Shown here piece after piece: positions 1 to 8,181 of a stretch of DNA of 64,000 nt. This DNA comes from Acinetobacter sp. XH1741 (GTDB taxonomy: Bacteria; Pseudomonadota; Gammaproteobacteria; Pseudomonadales; Moraxellaceae), in NCBI RefSeq assembly GCF_041021895.1, contig NZ_CP157428.1, positions 1,860,001 to 1,924,000 on the forward strand. The letters run 5' to 3'. Made by a program: the position numbers and the translations under genes. The number at the start of each line of letters is the position of its first letter. The first letter of the stretch is position 1. The notes under the pieces were generated by a model, which was not told the DNA's origin, made no database searches, and was given only the letters and a program-made list of their open reading frames with translations.

Positions 1-96
1 AATTCACTCTGGCACATGAGTCCTGAGGGGTAAATACTGATTAAAAATTTTCTTGTCTTGGTCGTCAGGCAATCTATTTTCTTTCAAATAAATATA

Positions 97-111
97 TACT
101 ATGGGGGAGTA
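97..111. promoter_or_regulatory. RcnR/DmeR-type metal-repressor operator
   Basis: The sequence is TACT, then ATGGGGG, then AGTA: a G-tract flanked by the inverted repeat TACT/AGTA, 20 bases before the dmeF start. This is the architecture known for RcnR-family Ni/Co repressors (TACT-G6-N-AGTA in E. coli), with five Gs instead of six. No repressor gene lies inside the window; it may lie just upstream. Repression of dmeF that is relieved by Co or Ni is inferred. Confidence 0.65.
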
Positions 112-130
112 TTAATAAAAGACCATAAAT

Positions 131-1063
131 ATGGAAATCAATAGCAACTTAGAACGTTACCATTCTCATCAGTTCGATGAAGGAAACCCTCTGGCTCAAA
201 AGAAAATTTTGATAGCAACTATCCTAACTGCCGTGATGATGGTTTTTGAAATTGTAGGGGGGTGGATCTTTAATTCCATGGCACTTTTAGCCGATGGATG
301 GCACATGAGTTCACACATGGTTGCGCTAGGGCTGGCTTATATTGCTTACAAAATGGCTCGCCGTTATGCCCATGACAAACGTTTTAGTTTCGGAACTTGG
401 AAAATTGAAATTTTGGGGGGCTATAGCAGTGCAATCATATTAATGGTGGTTGCGCTTTTGATGGGCGCCCAATCTATTGAGCGATTACTTCATCCTGTTG
501 ATATTCACTATGATGAAGCGATTTCTATTGCTGTTGTAGGGTTGGCTGTCAATATAATCTGCGCATGGCTATTACATGATAGCCATGACCACCACCATCA
601 TCACGATCATGGGCATAGTCATCACCATCATGATCATCATCACGATTTAAATCATAAAGCTGCGTTTATACATGTGGTTGCCGATGCTGTAACTTCGGTA
701 TTAGCCATAGTTGCACTTTTTGCTGGTAAATATTTTGGATGGAATTTTTTAGATGCACTATTGGGGATAGTAGGAGCCATACTTGTTGCCCAGTGGTCTT
801 GGGGACTTTTACGTGATACAGGAAAAACGTTACTAGATGCCGAAATGTCACATCCCGTTGTCGCTGAAATCCAAGAAGTTATAGAGCAATTGTCCCAAGT
901 GAAAATTACCGATTTACACGTATGGAAAGTAGGTAAGGGAAAATTCTCATGTATTTTGGCTTTAGAAACGAATAGAACAGATTTAACCCCCGATTTGGTC
1001 AAAAAAGCATTGTCTATTCACGAAGAAATTGTACATGCCAGTGTAGAAATACATTTTGTCTGA
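131..1063 (+). CDS. dmeF: Cation diffusion facilitator, Co/Ni efflux transporter (DmeF-like)
   Basis: Inner-membrane CDF antiporter of 310 residues that would export divalent metal in exchange for protons. The N-terminal half carries hydrophobic helices, with the metal-site signature ALLADGWHMSSH near residues 52-63. A histidine-rich cytoplasmic loop spans about residues 149-175, where most positions are His or Asp. A second metal-site region (HVVADAVTSVLAI) and a soluble C-terminal domain follow. The HMSSHM variant of the usual HxxxD site and the long His loop fit the DmeF/Co-Ni branch better than the zinc CzcD branch. The RcnR-type operator at 97-111 supports Co/Ni. Exact metal specificity is inferred. 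Confidence 0.8.
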   Translation: MEINSNLERYHSHQFDEGNPLAQKKILIATILTAVMMVFEIVGGWIFNSMALLADGWHMSSHMVALGLAYIAYKMARRYAHDKRFSFGTWKIEILGGYSSAIILMVVALLMGAQSIERLLHPVDIHYDEAISIAVVGLAVNIICAWLLHDSHDHHHHHDHGHSHHHHDHHHDLNHKAAFIHVVADAVTSVLAIVALFAGKYFGWNFLDALLGIVGAILVAQWSWGLLRDTGKTLLDAEMSHPVVAEIQEVIEQLSQVKITDLHVWKVGKGKFSCILALETNRTDLTPDLVKKALSIHEEIVHASVEIHFV

Positions 1064-1082
1064 CCAACGCAGTAGAGTTACA

Positions 1083-1300
1083 ACGAAATCACTGCTAAAA
1101 TCCACCCCATTGTCATTGGGGAGTAGCCATTCCTAGTACCCAGCTAGGAAGAGCACGTCAACAAACTTGAGATGAGTATCTCATGGCGTGTTCAGCCGCT
1201 GTATATATACAGTGTGAGCTAGGCGAGACCTTTGGCCACAACGTACTTTGCTAGTCGGGCGAGGAGCGTTGTTGCGCCAATGGTTTCTTGTTCGCCCGGC
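1083..1300 (+). promoter_or_regulatory. yybP-ykoY (manganese) riboswitch leader
   Basis: Two conserved strands of the yybP-ykoY aptamer are present: GGGGAGTAGCC at 1118-1128, closing a CCCC/GGGG stem from 1105, and GCGAGACCTTTGGCC at 1223-1237. The intervening sequence forms further hairpins, including TTCCTAG...CTAGGAA and GAGATGAGTATCTC. Downstream, 1254-1262 can pair with 1292-1300 (one wobble), placing a stem immediately before the GGA of the likely ribosome binding site for the start at 1313. This RNA class binds Mn2+ and usually turns genes on. Here control is probably of translation, which is inferred from the position of the stem. Confidence 0.85.
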
Positions 1301-1312
1301 TGGAATGATTCT

Positions 1313-2314
1313 ATGCTCCTCACTTTTATCTTATTCTTTTTGTCCGCTGGGGCAATTTATCTCGCCTGCGAATATTTCGTTAACGGCATTGAATGGTTTG
1401 GTAAACGTCTTAACCTCGGTGCAACCGCAGTAGGCTCAGTTCTCGCAGCTTTTGGTACAGCGCTACCTGAAAGTGCAGTCACTTTTATGGCCGTTGTATT
1501 TGGTAATACGCCAGAACAAAAAGACTTGGGTGTTGGGGCTGCAATGGGTGGCCCACTGGTTTTGGCAACGTTGGGCTATGCTGTTGTTGGTCTGGTATTA
1601 ATCCTTCATCGTAAAAAGCTGGCACGCGCATCAAATCAGGTACAAGTTGATTACGCTCGCTTAAGTCGAGATCAGGTTTCTTTCCTTGCAATCTTTGTAT
1701 TAAAAGTAGCGCTTGGTTTGGTTGCATTTGCCATTAAGCCTTGGCTAGGCATTTTATTTTTGGCGGCTTATGCAGCTTATGTCTGGCGTGAGATTAGAGA
1801 ATCTGACACAAGCGCTGAAGAAGAAGAACTTGAACCCCTCAAATTTCGTCCAAATACGGCCGAACCATCTTTAGGTTGGGCGGGTCTACAAGTCTTGTTG
1901 GCTTTAGTTGTGATTAGCATTGCATCACACACCTTTGTGGCTCAACTAGAAGCGATTGGTACAGCACTTAGCTGGCCGCCTCACATGGTTGCTTTGCTAC
2001 TGAGTCCGGTTGCAACTGAATTACCTGAAATTATGAATGCGCTGATTTGGGTGCGCCAAGGCAAAGAACGTTTAGCTTTAGCAAACATTTCCGGAGCCAT
2101 GATGATTCAGGCGACCATACCAAGTGCATTGGGTATTTTCTTTACACCGTGGCGCTTTGATGGCGTGCTATTGGCATCTGGTGTGATTACTGCACTCGCT
2201 ATTGTATTTCTATGGGCTTTATTCCGCCGTGGTTCGGTCGATGGCCGAGCATTAGTTGCGGTCAGCAGTCTATATGCTGTTTTTGCAGTAATCGTTGCTA
2301 TTTCTCTTAGATAA
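1313..2314 (+). CDS. Sodium/calcium exchanger-family (CaCA) membrane transporter
   Basis: Polytopic inner-membrane protein of the CaCA cation exchanger superfamily, 333 residues from the start used here. Two homologous repeats each carry an acidic alpha-repeat motif: GSVLAAFGTALPESAVTF near the N-terminus and LLLSPVATELPEIMNAL in the second half. A charged loop (SAEEEELEPLKF) separates them. An upstream in-frame ATG at 1232 lies inside the riboswitch aptamer, so the ATG at 1313, after TGGA and the expression platform, is preferred. Family members exchange Ca2+ or other cations for Na+ or H+. The Mn2+ riboswitch in front suggests manganese or mixed Mn/Ca export, which is inference. Confidence 0.75.
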   Translation: MLLTFILFFLSAGAIYLACEYFVNGIEWFGKRLNLGATAVGSVLAAFGTALPESAVTFMAVVFGNTPEQKDLGVGAAMGGPLVLATLGYAVVGLVLILHRKKLARASNQVQVDYARLSRDQVSFLAIFVLKVALGLVAFAIKPWLGILFLAAYAAYVWREIRESDTSAEEEELEPLKFRPNTAEPSLGWAGLQVLLALVVISIASHTFVAQLEAIGTALSWPPHMVALLLSPVATELPEIMNALIWVRQGKERLALANISGAMMIQATIPSALGIFFTPWRFDGVLLASGVITALAIVFLWALFRRGSVDGRALVAVSSLYAVFAVIVAISLR

Positions 2315-2622
2315 AACTTGAAGGCTAAATCAGCCATTTTCAAAATGCTTAAATAGGTCATCTTATGCACCTACGGGTGTGTAAGATTACGATAAGCGCA
2401 TATTTTTTGACATTTGTTTGAATTTTCACCATTTAAAGGCTGTACCTTGGTAGCAGAGGCATGTATTGTTAGGTCATGATACTTTAAAATTAAGGAGTAC
2501 TTAAAAAACAGTATCGTTCAATTAAACAACAGAACTGTACCAGCATTATTAAAACAATACCTACATTAAAACGAAAAGTATAAAGAACAGGGAAATAAAA
2601 CATTACGTTTTATGAGTAAATA
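2315..2622. other. Intergenic region with a 12-bp hairpin
   Basis: About 300 bases without a convincing gene. A perfect 12-bp stem with two wobble pairs (2360-2371 with 2376-2387, loop TACG) lies 46 bases after the antiporter stop. It lacks a T-run, so it is not a classical terminator; it could protect the 3' end. The rest is AT-rich and presumably holds the promoter of the EAL gene. Confidence 0.4.
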
Positions 2623-4038
2623 TTGAAATGGAGTATCAATGATCACATTGGGGATCTATGTAGAAATATTTTTATGGTTGATTTATTTATGATAGCTTCG
2701 TCTTACTTAAAAAAACAAAAGAAAAATTATAGTGCCATAAAGGATCAGCAACTTACTATTGCAGCCAAAGCCAATATCTTTATTTGCCTTATTTTTTGCT
2801 TGTTTTGGACAATATATTTCGCAATTGCACAAATGTGGCTTATTGTTTGTATGGATATCTTTTTCACAATGATATCTCTATTTAGTCTTTTTTTACTGTA
2901 TATACGTCAAATTTCAGCGGGTATTCTCTTATCCCAAGCCGTGCTGCTGGTTTTTCCAGTGGTGTTTTGCCTGTTTTTTGATGTGGCGAGTATTGATTAC
3001 CCGCGAGTGGCACACTTGTTTTTGCCTGCCGGAGCGATATTGGGGTATTTAAATTACCGCCGTGATCCAAGTTTCTTACAATTTATTTTGATTGTATTGT
3101 CGATTACATGTTTTATATTTTTTAGTGGCAGCTCTTTTAATATCGCTGGCGCAATCCCTTTACCAGAAAGCATTCGTGATCATGGTGGATGGATTGTAAC
3201 TTGTGTCGCCACACTCATGATTTGTATCTCAATTTATACGATGCAATTAGAGATGCAAATAGAAAATAAATTGGTGCAAGACCTACGACTGGCGCTTGCG
3301 AAAAAACAATTTGAGCTTTTTTATCAACCACAAATAGATTCGTCTGAAACCCTGATTGGTGCGGAGGCTTTGCTCAGATGGCATCATCCTGTTTTAGGAT
3401 ATGTTCCGACAAAAGATTTTATTCCGGTCGCTGAAGTTTATGAGTTAATGCCCAAGATTGGCGAATGGGTACTTGCGCAAGCCTGTTGCGTGTTGCATCA
3501 ATGGAGCAAAAAAGAAGAGACCAAAAAACTGAAACTCTCAATCAATATTAGTGCCGATCATTTTATGCAACAGCACTTTGAACAAACTGTGATTGGTATG
3601 GTTCAGAAACATGGCATTAATCCATCGCTGCTCATATTAGAAATTACTGAAAATATTGCTTTAAATAATTGCGCTAGCATGATCGAAAAAATGCACTTCT
3701 TGTCAAAACATGGAATCCAGCTTTCTCTTGATGACTTTGGCACGGGTTATTCATCTTTAAGCTATTTGCAAAAAATGCCGATTAGCCAAATTAAAATTGA
3801 TCGTAGTTTTGTAGAGGCTGCTTTAGATGACAAGCGTAGCAATAAACTGGTCACGGGCATTATTAAAATTGGTCTGGACTTGAACCTTCGTGTGTTGGTA
3901 GAGGGAATAGAAACGGCCGAACAGTTTAGCGCTTTTAAAGATAATGGTTGTACGGAGTTTCAAGGCTATTTATGGGGATGCCCAATGCCTTTAAGGGACT
4001 TTATTGATCAAGTACCAAATTTCAGTAAAAAAACATAG
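2623..4038 (+). CDS. Membrane-anchored EAL-domain c-di-GMP phosphodiesterase
   Basis: The protein has an integral membrane N-terminus of about six helices (residues ~50-215), then a cytoplasmic EAL domain to the end; no GGDEF domain is present. Catalytic features all look intact: EAL at 248-250, the SINISA asparagine, LEITE, the metal-binding DD of DDFGTG at 370-371, QIKID lysine, VEGIE, and the Gln of EFQGY. It should hydrolyse c-di-GMP to pGpG, lowering the signal that favours biofilm. The frame opens with TTG at 2623, with no strong ribosome binding site; an ATG at 2674 (codon 18) is an alternative. The sensory ligand of the membrane domain is unknown. Confidence 0.85.
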   Translation: MKWSINDHIGDLCRNIFMVDLFMIASSYLKKQKKNYSAIKDQQLTIAAKANIFICLIFCLFWTIYFAIAQMWLIVCMDIFFTMISLFSLFLLYIRQISAGILLSQAVLLVFPVVFCLFFDVASIDYPRVAHLFLPAGAILGYLNYRRDPSFLQFILIVLSITCFIFFSGSSFNIAGAIPLPESIRDHGGWIVTCVATLMICISIYTMQLEMQIENKLVQDLRLALAKKQFELFYQPQIDSSETLIGAEALLRWHHPVLGYVPTKDFIPVAEVYELMPKIGEWVLAQACCVLHQWSKKEETKKLKLSINISADHFMQQHFEQTVIGMVQKHGINPSLLILEITENIALNNCASMIEKMHFLSKHGIQLSLDDFGTGYSSLSYLQKMPISQIKIDRSFVEAALDDKRSNKLVTGIIKIGLDLNLRVLVEGIETAEQFSAFKDNGCTEFQGYLWGCPMPLRDFIDQVPNFSKKT

Positions 4039-4293
4039 TCGGTTGTTTCTGACTTGAATGTACGAAAAGGTGATAAAAAAAATACATTATTTGCCTACTA
4101 AAAAGATGAATTAAGCGGATAAAAAATTTTTTTCTAAAGAGAAGTTAAAATAAGCTTAAAGAATAGCTTAAAATTAACAGTTTGATAACATTTGTTTCTT
4201 AATAATACATAAACTTACACGAATAAACATAACTTAAAGCATACTTACTTTGAGAAGCAACCGAGTACTACTTCAAATATAAGGAAAAACTCA

Positions 4294-4752
4294 ATGCCAC
4301 AATACTTAGCTATTGCTGAAAGTGTGTATAGGAAAGTTAAAGAAGTTGAGCTTTTTTCAGATGATACTATTGAAAATCTTAATCATTTAATAATTTTTAT
4401 ACGTAAAGAGATATCTGGAACCGTTTTCAAACTAAAGTATAACTACATTAATTTTGAAGAAGCTTTGATAAAACCCTTAAATGAATGCCAAGTAAAAATA
4501 GATATTAGTCTGATTCCACATCCTGATATGGAAGATGAATATATCTTATGGCTAGCCGGATTTATTGAAAAAATCACAGAAGGTGGGCCTAAACCACCGC
4601 CACCGATTAAGAAATTTATTCCTGAATTTATGAGCTTTAAATCAGAACTGGATTTTTTAAATATTCCAAAGGAGAAAGTTCTAAACCAAGGCGAAGAGAT
4701 TACTGACTATTTTAATTCAGATGCATTTACGAAAAATTTGAAAAGTAAGTGA
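4294..4752 (+). CDS. Uncharacterised 152-residue protein (paralog family A, copy 1)
   Basis: No family recognised. AAGGA sits 9 bases before the ATG. No signal peptide or membrane helix is seen. The first ~100 residues match the gene at 7697-8017: (V)AESVY near the start, LKLKY/FKLKY followed by N/IDFE, KIDISL/KIDLSL, and EYILWLA(G/S)FI. This copy has an extra tail after a proline-rich hinge (KPPPPIKKF). A wrecked third copy lies at 13209-13392. AT-rich base composition and neighbours of the same kind mark it as accessory. Function is unknown; a cytoplasmic role is likely from its composition. Confidence 0.7.
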   Translation: MPQYLAIAESVYRKVKEVELFSDDTIENLNHLIIFIRKEISGTVFKLKYNYINFEEALIKPLNECQVKIDISLIPHPDMEDEYILWLAGFIEKITEGGPKPPPPIKKFIPEFMSFKSELDFLNIPKEKVLNQGEEITDYFNSDAFTKNLKSK

Positions 4753-4916
4753 TTAATATTCTTATAAATAATAAAACTCCCAGATGGCTGTAGTTAAGGT
4801 ATTGCGAATGAATAAGTAAGAACTGTAAGTTGAGCTTAAAAATAGACACACTTTGCAAACGCATATAGGGTTCACGTGTGTTAGGATGATTACCTATACC
4901 TCTAGATATTTACAGT

Positions 4917-5849
4917 ATGACGAAATCTGAACCGCAGTATAAGTCTGGGCAGTTTCAATTTTCCTTTCTATCACTGAAATATTGGGGTATATGGTTTTCA
5001 GCTTTTATTCTTATGTTTCTTGCCTACTTGCCTTGGGCAATCCAGTGGCGGTTAGCAAAACTTTTTTCAAAAATTGCTTGGTCACTCTTGGCCTCCCGAA
5101 GGAAAACAACGTTAAGAAATTTGGGAGCGTGTTTTCCGGAAAAAACACCTGAGCAAATTGAAGCCAAAGCTAAGTTAGTTTTTACCGATACAATGATTGG
5201 TATCTTTGAAGCCTTAAATGCTTGGTATTGTCCTGCATGGTTTAAAAAGAGAGTTCATATAGAAGGCTTAGAGCACCTAAATGACAATCGGGATCGGGGT
5301 ATTTTGCTATTAGGCACACACAGTACATTACTCGATGCAGGGGGCGCTGCTTGCACCTTATTCTTCGATATGGATGTGGTGTATAGACCTCAAAATAATC
5401 CTTTTATGGATTTCCTCATTCATCGCAGTCGCGCTAGAGTTTATAAAAATCAAATTGCGAAAGACAACATGCGAAGCCTCATCGAAAAACTAAAAAAGGG
5501 TCATGCAATCTGGTATAGCCCTGATCAGGATTTCGGTTTAAAACAAGGGGTCATGGCCTCATTTTTTGGAATACAAGCTGCAACCGTAACCGCACATCGC
5601 AGGCTTATGGATATTTCAAATGCTGTTGCAATTCCCTTATATTTTTATAGAAGTGGCGATATCCGAAACCCTCAATACAACGTTCTGGTCGAACCTAAAC
5701 TTGAAAACTTTCCAAGTGGCTGTGAAGTTGATGATGCTGAACGCGTCAACAAAATTATTGAAAACCAGATCCGAATCGCCCCAACACAGTACATGTGGTT
5801 TCATAGACGGTTTAAGACTCGCCCTGTAGGTGAAGCAAAGTTTTATTGA
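4917..5849 (+). CDS. Lipid A late acyltransferase family protein (LpxL/LpxM/HtrB-like)
   Basis: Predicted inner-membrane acyltransferase of 310 residues with one N-terminal transmembrane anchor (about residues 22-46). The family's HX4(D/E) catalytic motif is visible as H135-S-T-L-L-D140. YSPDQDFG near residue 203 matches the conserved segment of the Kdo-lipid A acyltransferases. Such enzymes move an acyl chain from acyl-ACP onto lipid A intermediates. Whether this is the main LpxL, LpxM or an additional paralog cannot be decided from sequence alone, so no symbol is given. It stands alone between accessory genes, with a GTG-rich leader and no obvious operon partner. Confidence 0.8.
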   Translation: MTKSEPQYKSGQFQFSFLSLKYWGIWFSAFILMFLAYLPWAIQWRLAKLFSKIAWSLLASRRKTTLRNLGACFPEKTPEQIEAKAKLVFTDTMIGIFEALNAWYCPAWFKKRVHIEGLEHLNDNRDRGILLLGTHSTLLDAGGAACTLFFDMDVVYRPQNNPFMDFLIHRSRARVYKNQIAKDNMRSLIEKLKKGHAIWYSPDQDFGLKQGVMASFFGIQAATVTAHRRLMDISNAVAIPLYFYRSGDIRNPQYNVLVEPKLENFPSGCEVDDAERVNKIIENQIRIAPTQYMWFHRRFKTRPVGEAKFY

Positions 5850-5857
5850 TGGATGAT

Positions 5858-6091
5858 TTACTCAAGGTCGAGTTGATCATCATCCTTAGTGACTTTGATT
5901 TTTAAATTTTTATATTTCCGTTTGTTTGGGTCAATTGCAGAATTTATGACTTCATCTGAGAAGGATGAACATAGCATCAATTTTGCATATGCTCGGTAAC
6001 CTATTAAAATTCTGCGTAGGGGATAGTCGGTTCTTGTAGAGTAATATTCAATTCTTGAGTTGAGTTCTTGTAGCAGGGGCTGCTGGGTCAT
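5858..6091 (-). CDS. Small uncharacterised protein, 77 residues
   Basis: Convergent with the acyltransferase gene, ending 8 bases from it. The product is basic in the middle and acidic at the end (KVTKDDDQLDLE), with no membrane helix or recognisable domain. The central block (YPLRRILIGYRAYAKLMLCSSF) has the amphipathic look of a real folded segment. There is no clear Shine-Dalgarno before the ATG, which lowers confidence. It could be a chance frame. Confidence 0.45.
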   Translation of the reverse strand: MTQQPLLQELNSRIEYYSTRTDYPLRRILIGYRAYAKLMLCSSFSDEVINSAIDPNKRKYKNLKIKVTKDDDQLDLE

Positions 6092-6369
6092 TGAAATAAT
6101 TTCTATAAGTAGTTCATGACAGCATATAGAGATTTATCTAATCTAAGAAGAAGTATTTTAAAAATAAGATATCCTCTAAAAAAATAAGTGATTAAACTGC
6201 ATGTTAAAAAAATAATAAATATATAAATTTATTTTTAACTCTAATTATTTTAAGTGGATACAATGAAATTAAAGAATATCCAATTTTAAAAAATTAATAG
6301 TAACAACTCTTTTTAAAATAACAGGTGTATTTGTGTTATAGTTAATCTCGATTAATTATTGGTATTAAA

Positions 6370-6582
6370 ATGGATATCTGTATTGGCGGCATACTCAATG
6401 GCCAAAAAAGAAAAGATAATCATAATTATTTTAAAGTAGATAGTCATTATTCAGAATATGGTTCTGAATATAGTAAAGAATATTTTCACTTAAATGGGAG
6501 GATTTTCTCATTTTGGGTGAGTAAAGAAATGAATTTTATTGAGGCTCAAAAAAGAGTTGAATCATATCTTGTTGAAGTTTAA
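6370..6582 (+). CDS. Small uncharacterised protein, 70 residues
   Basis: Short reading frame rich in aromatic and polar residues (HYSEYGSEYSKEYFHLNG), without membrane helix or known motif. It lies alone in very AT-rich DNA, with a plausible TATAGT-like -10 box upstream at about 6336-6341. The ribosome binding site is weak. In protein terms it reads as coding (balanced composition, amphipathic C-terminus), but no family is recognised. It may be one of the small orphan proteins that fill this accessory stretch. Confidence 0.45.
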   Translation: MDICIGGILNGQKRKDNHNYFKVDSHYSEYGSEYSKEYFHLNGRIFSFWVSKEMNFIEAQKRVESYLVEV

Positions 6583-6711
6583 AAGATCTTAAAGTGGTTT
6601 ATCGTTTTATTTAATATAAATCTGATTTATGAAATCTCTCCATACATAAGATTCAATGAGTTTTATATTTTTGTATTGTAATATGAAATAAATTAGGCTT
6701 TAGGTATGGCT

Positions 6712-6951
6712 ATGAGTGATCAATTAATTGAAAGAGATAAACTTTTACAATATCTAACTCAAAAAAATGCTGAGAAAGAATTGGAGTGTGAGTGGCTTAG
6801 AAATATTATTATTCGGTTGCTTGATGAAATTGAAGATAACAGACTACAGGCTCAACTCATTCGACAAGTCAATGCAGAGCTAATTTTACTGATCCAAACA
6901 CATATAGAGCCAGATTTTACCTTAACAGATTTAACAAAATTTCAAAATTAA
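6712..6951 (+). CDS. Small coiled-coil protein, 79 residues
   Basis: Nearly all helical by composition. Heptad-like spacing of Leu/Ile (LLQYLTQKNAEKELECEW, IIIRLLDEIEDNRLQAQLI) suggests a coiled coil or a small adaptor. An ATG at 6706 is an alternative start; 6712 is chosen because both fit and MSDQ is the more usual beginning. No DNA-binding or toxin/antitoxin family is recognised, though size and shape would suit a phage-like or antitoxin-like accessory protein. That is only a possibility. Confidence 0.5.
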   Translation: MSDQLIERDKLLQYLTQKNAEKELECEWLRNIIIRLLDEIEDNRLQAQLIRQVNAELILLIQTHIEPDFTLTDLTKFQN

Positions 6952-7156
6952 ATCATAACTAATTTTAAGAAATGGTTATATTAAAAACATAAAAAAATTA
7001 ATAAGAAATTTTGATTGGAGAATCTGTTATTTTTATAATAAATACAATTGGTTTTTGGTGTTTTTGGTGCTAAAAATATAGTTTTAAAGTCAATTATTTA
7101 AAAAGCCCTATATTAAATAGGGCTTATAAATTAATTAAAATAAATTTTAATTAATT

Positions 7157-7309
7157 TTATTGGCTATTTTCTTTTTTGTTTTGCTCTGGTGGTGAATTTT
7201 CTGCTTCAGGGTTTTGAGTGTTTTTTTCATTTTTTTCCTCAGTAGGCTTAGAGTTGGAATCGTTTTGATCTTGAGTTGCTTTTTTTGAAAAATCTTTAAA
7301 ATCAGACAT
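7157..7309 (-). CDS. Tiny hydrophilic, probably disordered protein (50 residues)
   Basis: A 50-codon frame with AAAGAAG upstream of the ATG at a suitable distance. The product is almost free of hydrophobic residues after DFKDFSKK and dominated by Asn, Gln, Glu, Lys, Pro and Ser, so it is probably unstructured. It resembles in size and composition the 49-residue protein at 13631-13780, which also begins MS. Each lies near a copy of paralog family A (7697 and the wreck at 13209). Function unknown; stress-protective disordered proteins have this look, but that is a guess. Confidence 0.55.
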   Translation of the reverse strand: MSDFKDFSKKATQDQNDSNSKPTEEKNEKNTQNPEAENSPPEQNKKENSQ

Positions 7310-7696
7310 TTTAAACTTCTTTAATAATAGTAATAAGGAAGTCTTATAATAGGCTGTTAATCTAGTTACATTGCAGTGATTGTGGGAACTATATGTAGAG
7401 ATATGTGCTTAAAATAGAGCAATTATCGACAAGATGTTTCTTTAAATTAAATAGGCTATTGATATGGTAGGTTAAATATATTTAGCTCAAATACAGGAAG
7501 TAACATATATATTAATATTGATTGTTTTTAATTTTTAGATAAATAAAATTTAATTAATTAAATGATAGGTAGGGTGTTATATGGCTGATATTGTGTTAAG
7601 GTAATAAAATGCTTATCTATAAATATATTTAGAAAATTTACATATACAGTTTTAAATGCATACTCAATCAACTTAATTTTTAAAAATGAGAAAAAT
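7310..7696. other. AT-rich intergenic region, no gene seen
   Basis: Nearly 390 bases between the tiny disordered protein gene (leftward) and the family A copy 2 gene (rightward). It presumably holds both divergent promoters. I see no reading frame, strong hairpin or repeat that stands out. Confidence 0.4.
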
Positions 7697-8017
7697 ATGG
7701 ATACTGATATGAAAAAATATTTTGATGTGGCTGAAAGTGTTTATGAGAATATTAATTTAAACAATCAATCCTCAAAAAACATAATTGATTGTTTAAATAG
7801 GCTTTTAGTAGAAATTAAAAAAGAGGCTGCTATTAATGATTTGAAATTAAAATACAGTGCTATTGATTTTGAAAGTTGTTTAAATAGACCTATGAAAGAG
7901 CGTATTATTAAAATAGATTTAAGCCTCTTGCCTAGCTTTAATAATAGATATGAATATATTCTTTGGTTGGCAAGTTTTATAAAAAGTATTTCTGTCTCTA
8001 GGACTGAAAATTTTTAA
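7697..8017 (+). CDS. Uncharacterised 106-residue protein (paralog family A, copy 2)
   Basis: Paralog of the 4294-4752 product over its whole length: VAESVY, a long helix, LKLKY-S-AIDFE, KIDLSLLP and EYILWLASFIKSI. It lacks the proline hinge and C-terminal tail of copy 1. No membrane segment or signal peptide. A GAG-containing weak ribosome binding site precedes the ATG; an in-frame ATG four codons later is possible. The repeated presence of this fold in one stretch suggests duplication of an accessory gene, perhaps an immunity-type or regulatory partner protein, but no function can be assigned. Confidence 0.65.
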   Translation: MDTDMKKYFDVAESVYENINLNNQSSKNIIDCLNRLLVEIKKEAAINDLKLKYSAIDFESCLNRPMKERIIKIDLSLLPSFNNRYEYILWLASFIKSISVSRTENF

Positions 8018-8181
8018 AAAGAAATTAACTTAGCGAAATATTTACTGAGGGGAGATCTAGGAAACTGAGTAGCTCAGTTTTGCTTAGCAATTTTACATTC
8101 AAGTACAGATCATCACTTGTTCAGTGTATGCATTTATGTCTTACTTTAAATTCCAGTACTACAATAAAAAAGGAATTTATT

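Noticed and set aside
1232..1312. Start at 1232 for the CaCA exchanger
   Set aside because: It lies inside the conserved AGACCTTTGG strand of the riboswitch; 1313 begins with a proper membrane helix.
8080..8181. Longer N-terminus for the His-rich protein
   Set aside because: It would put 34 residues in front of an otherwise ideal signal peptide that has its own AAGGA site.
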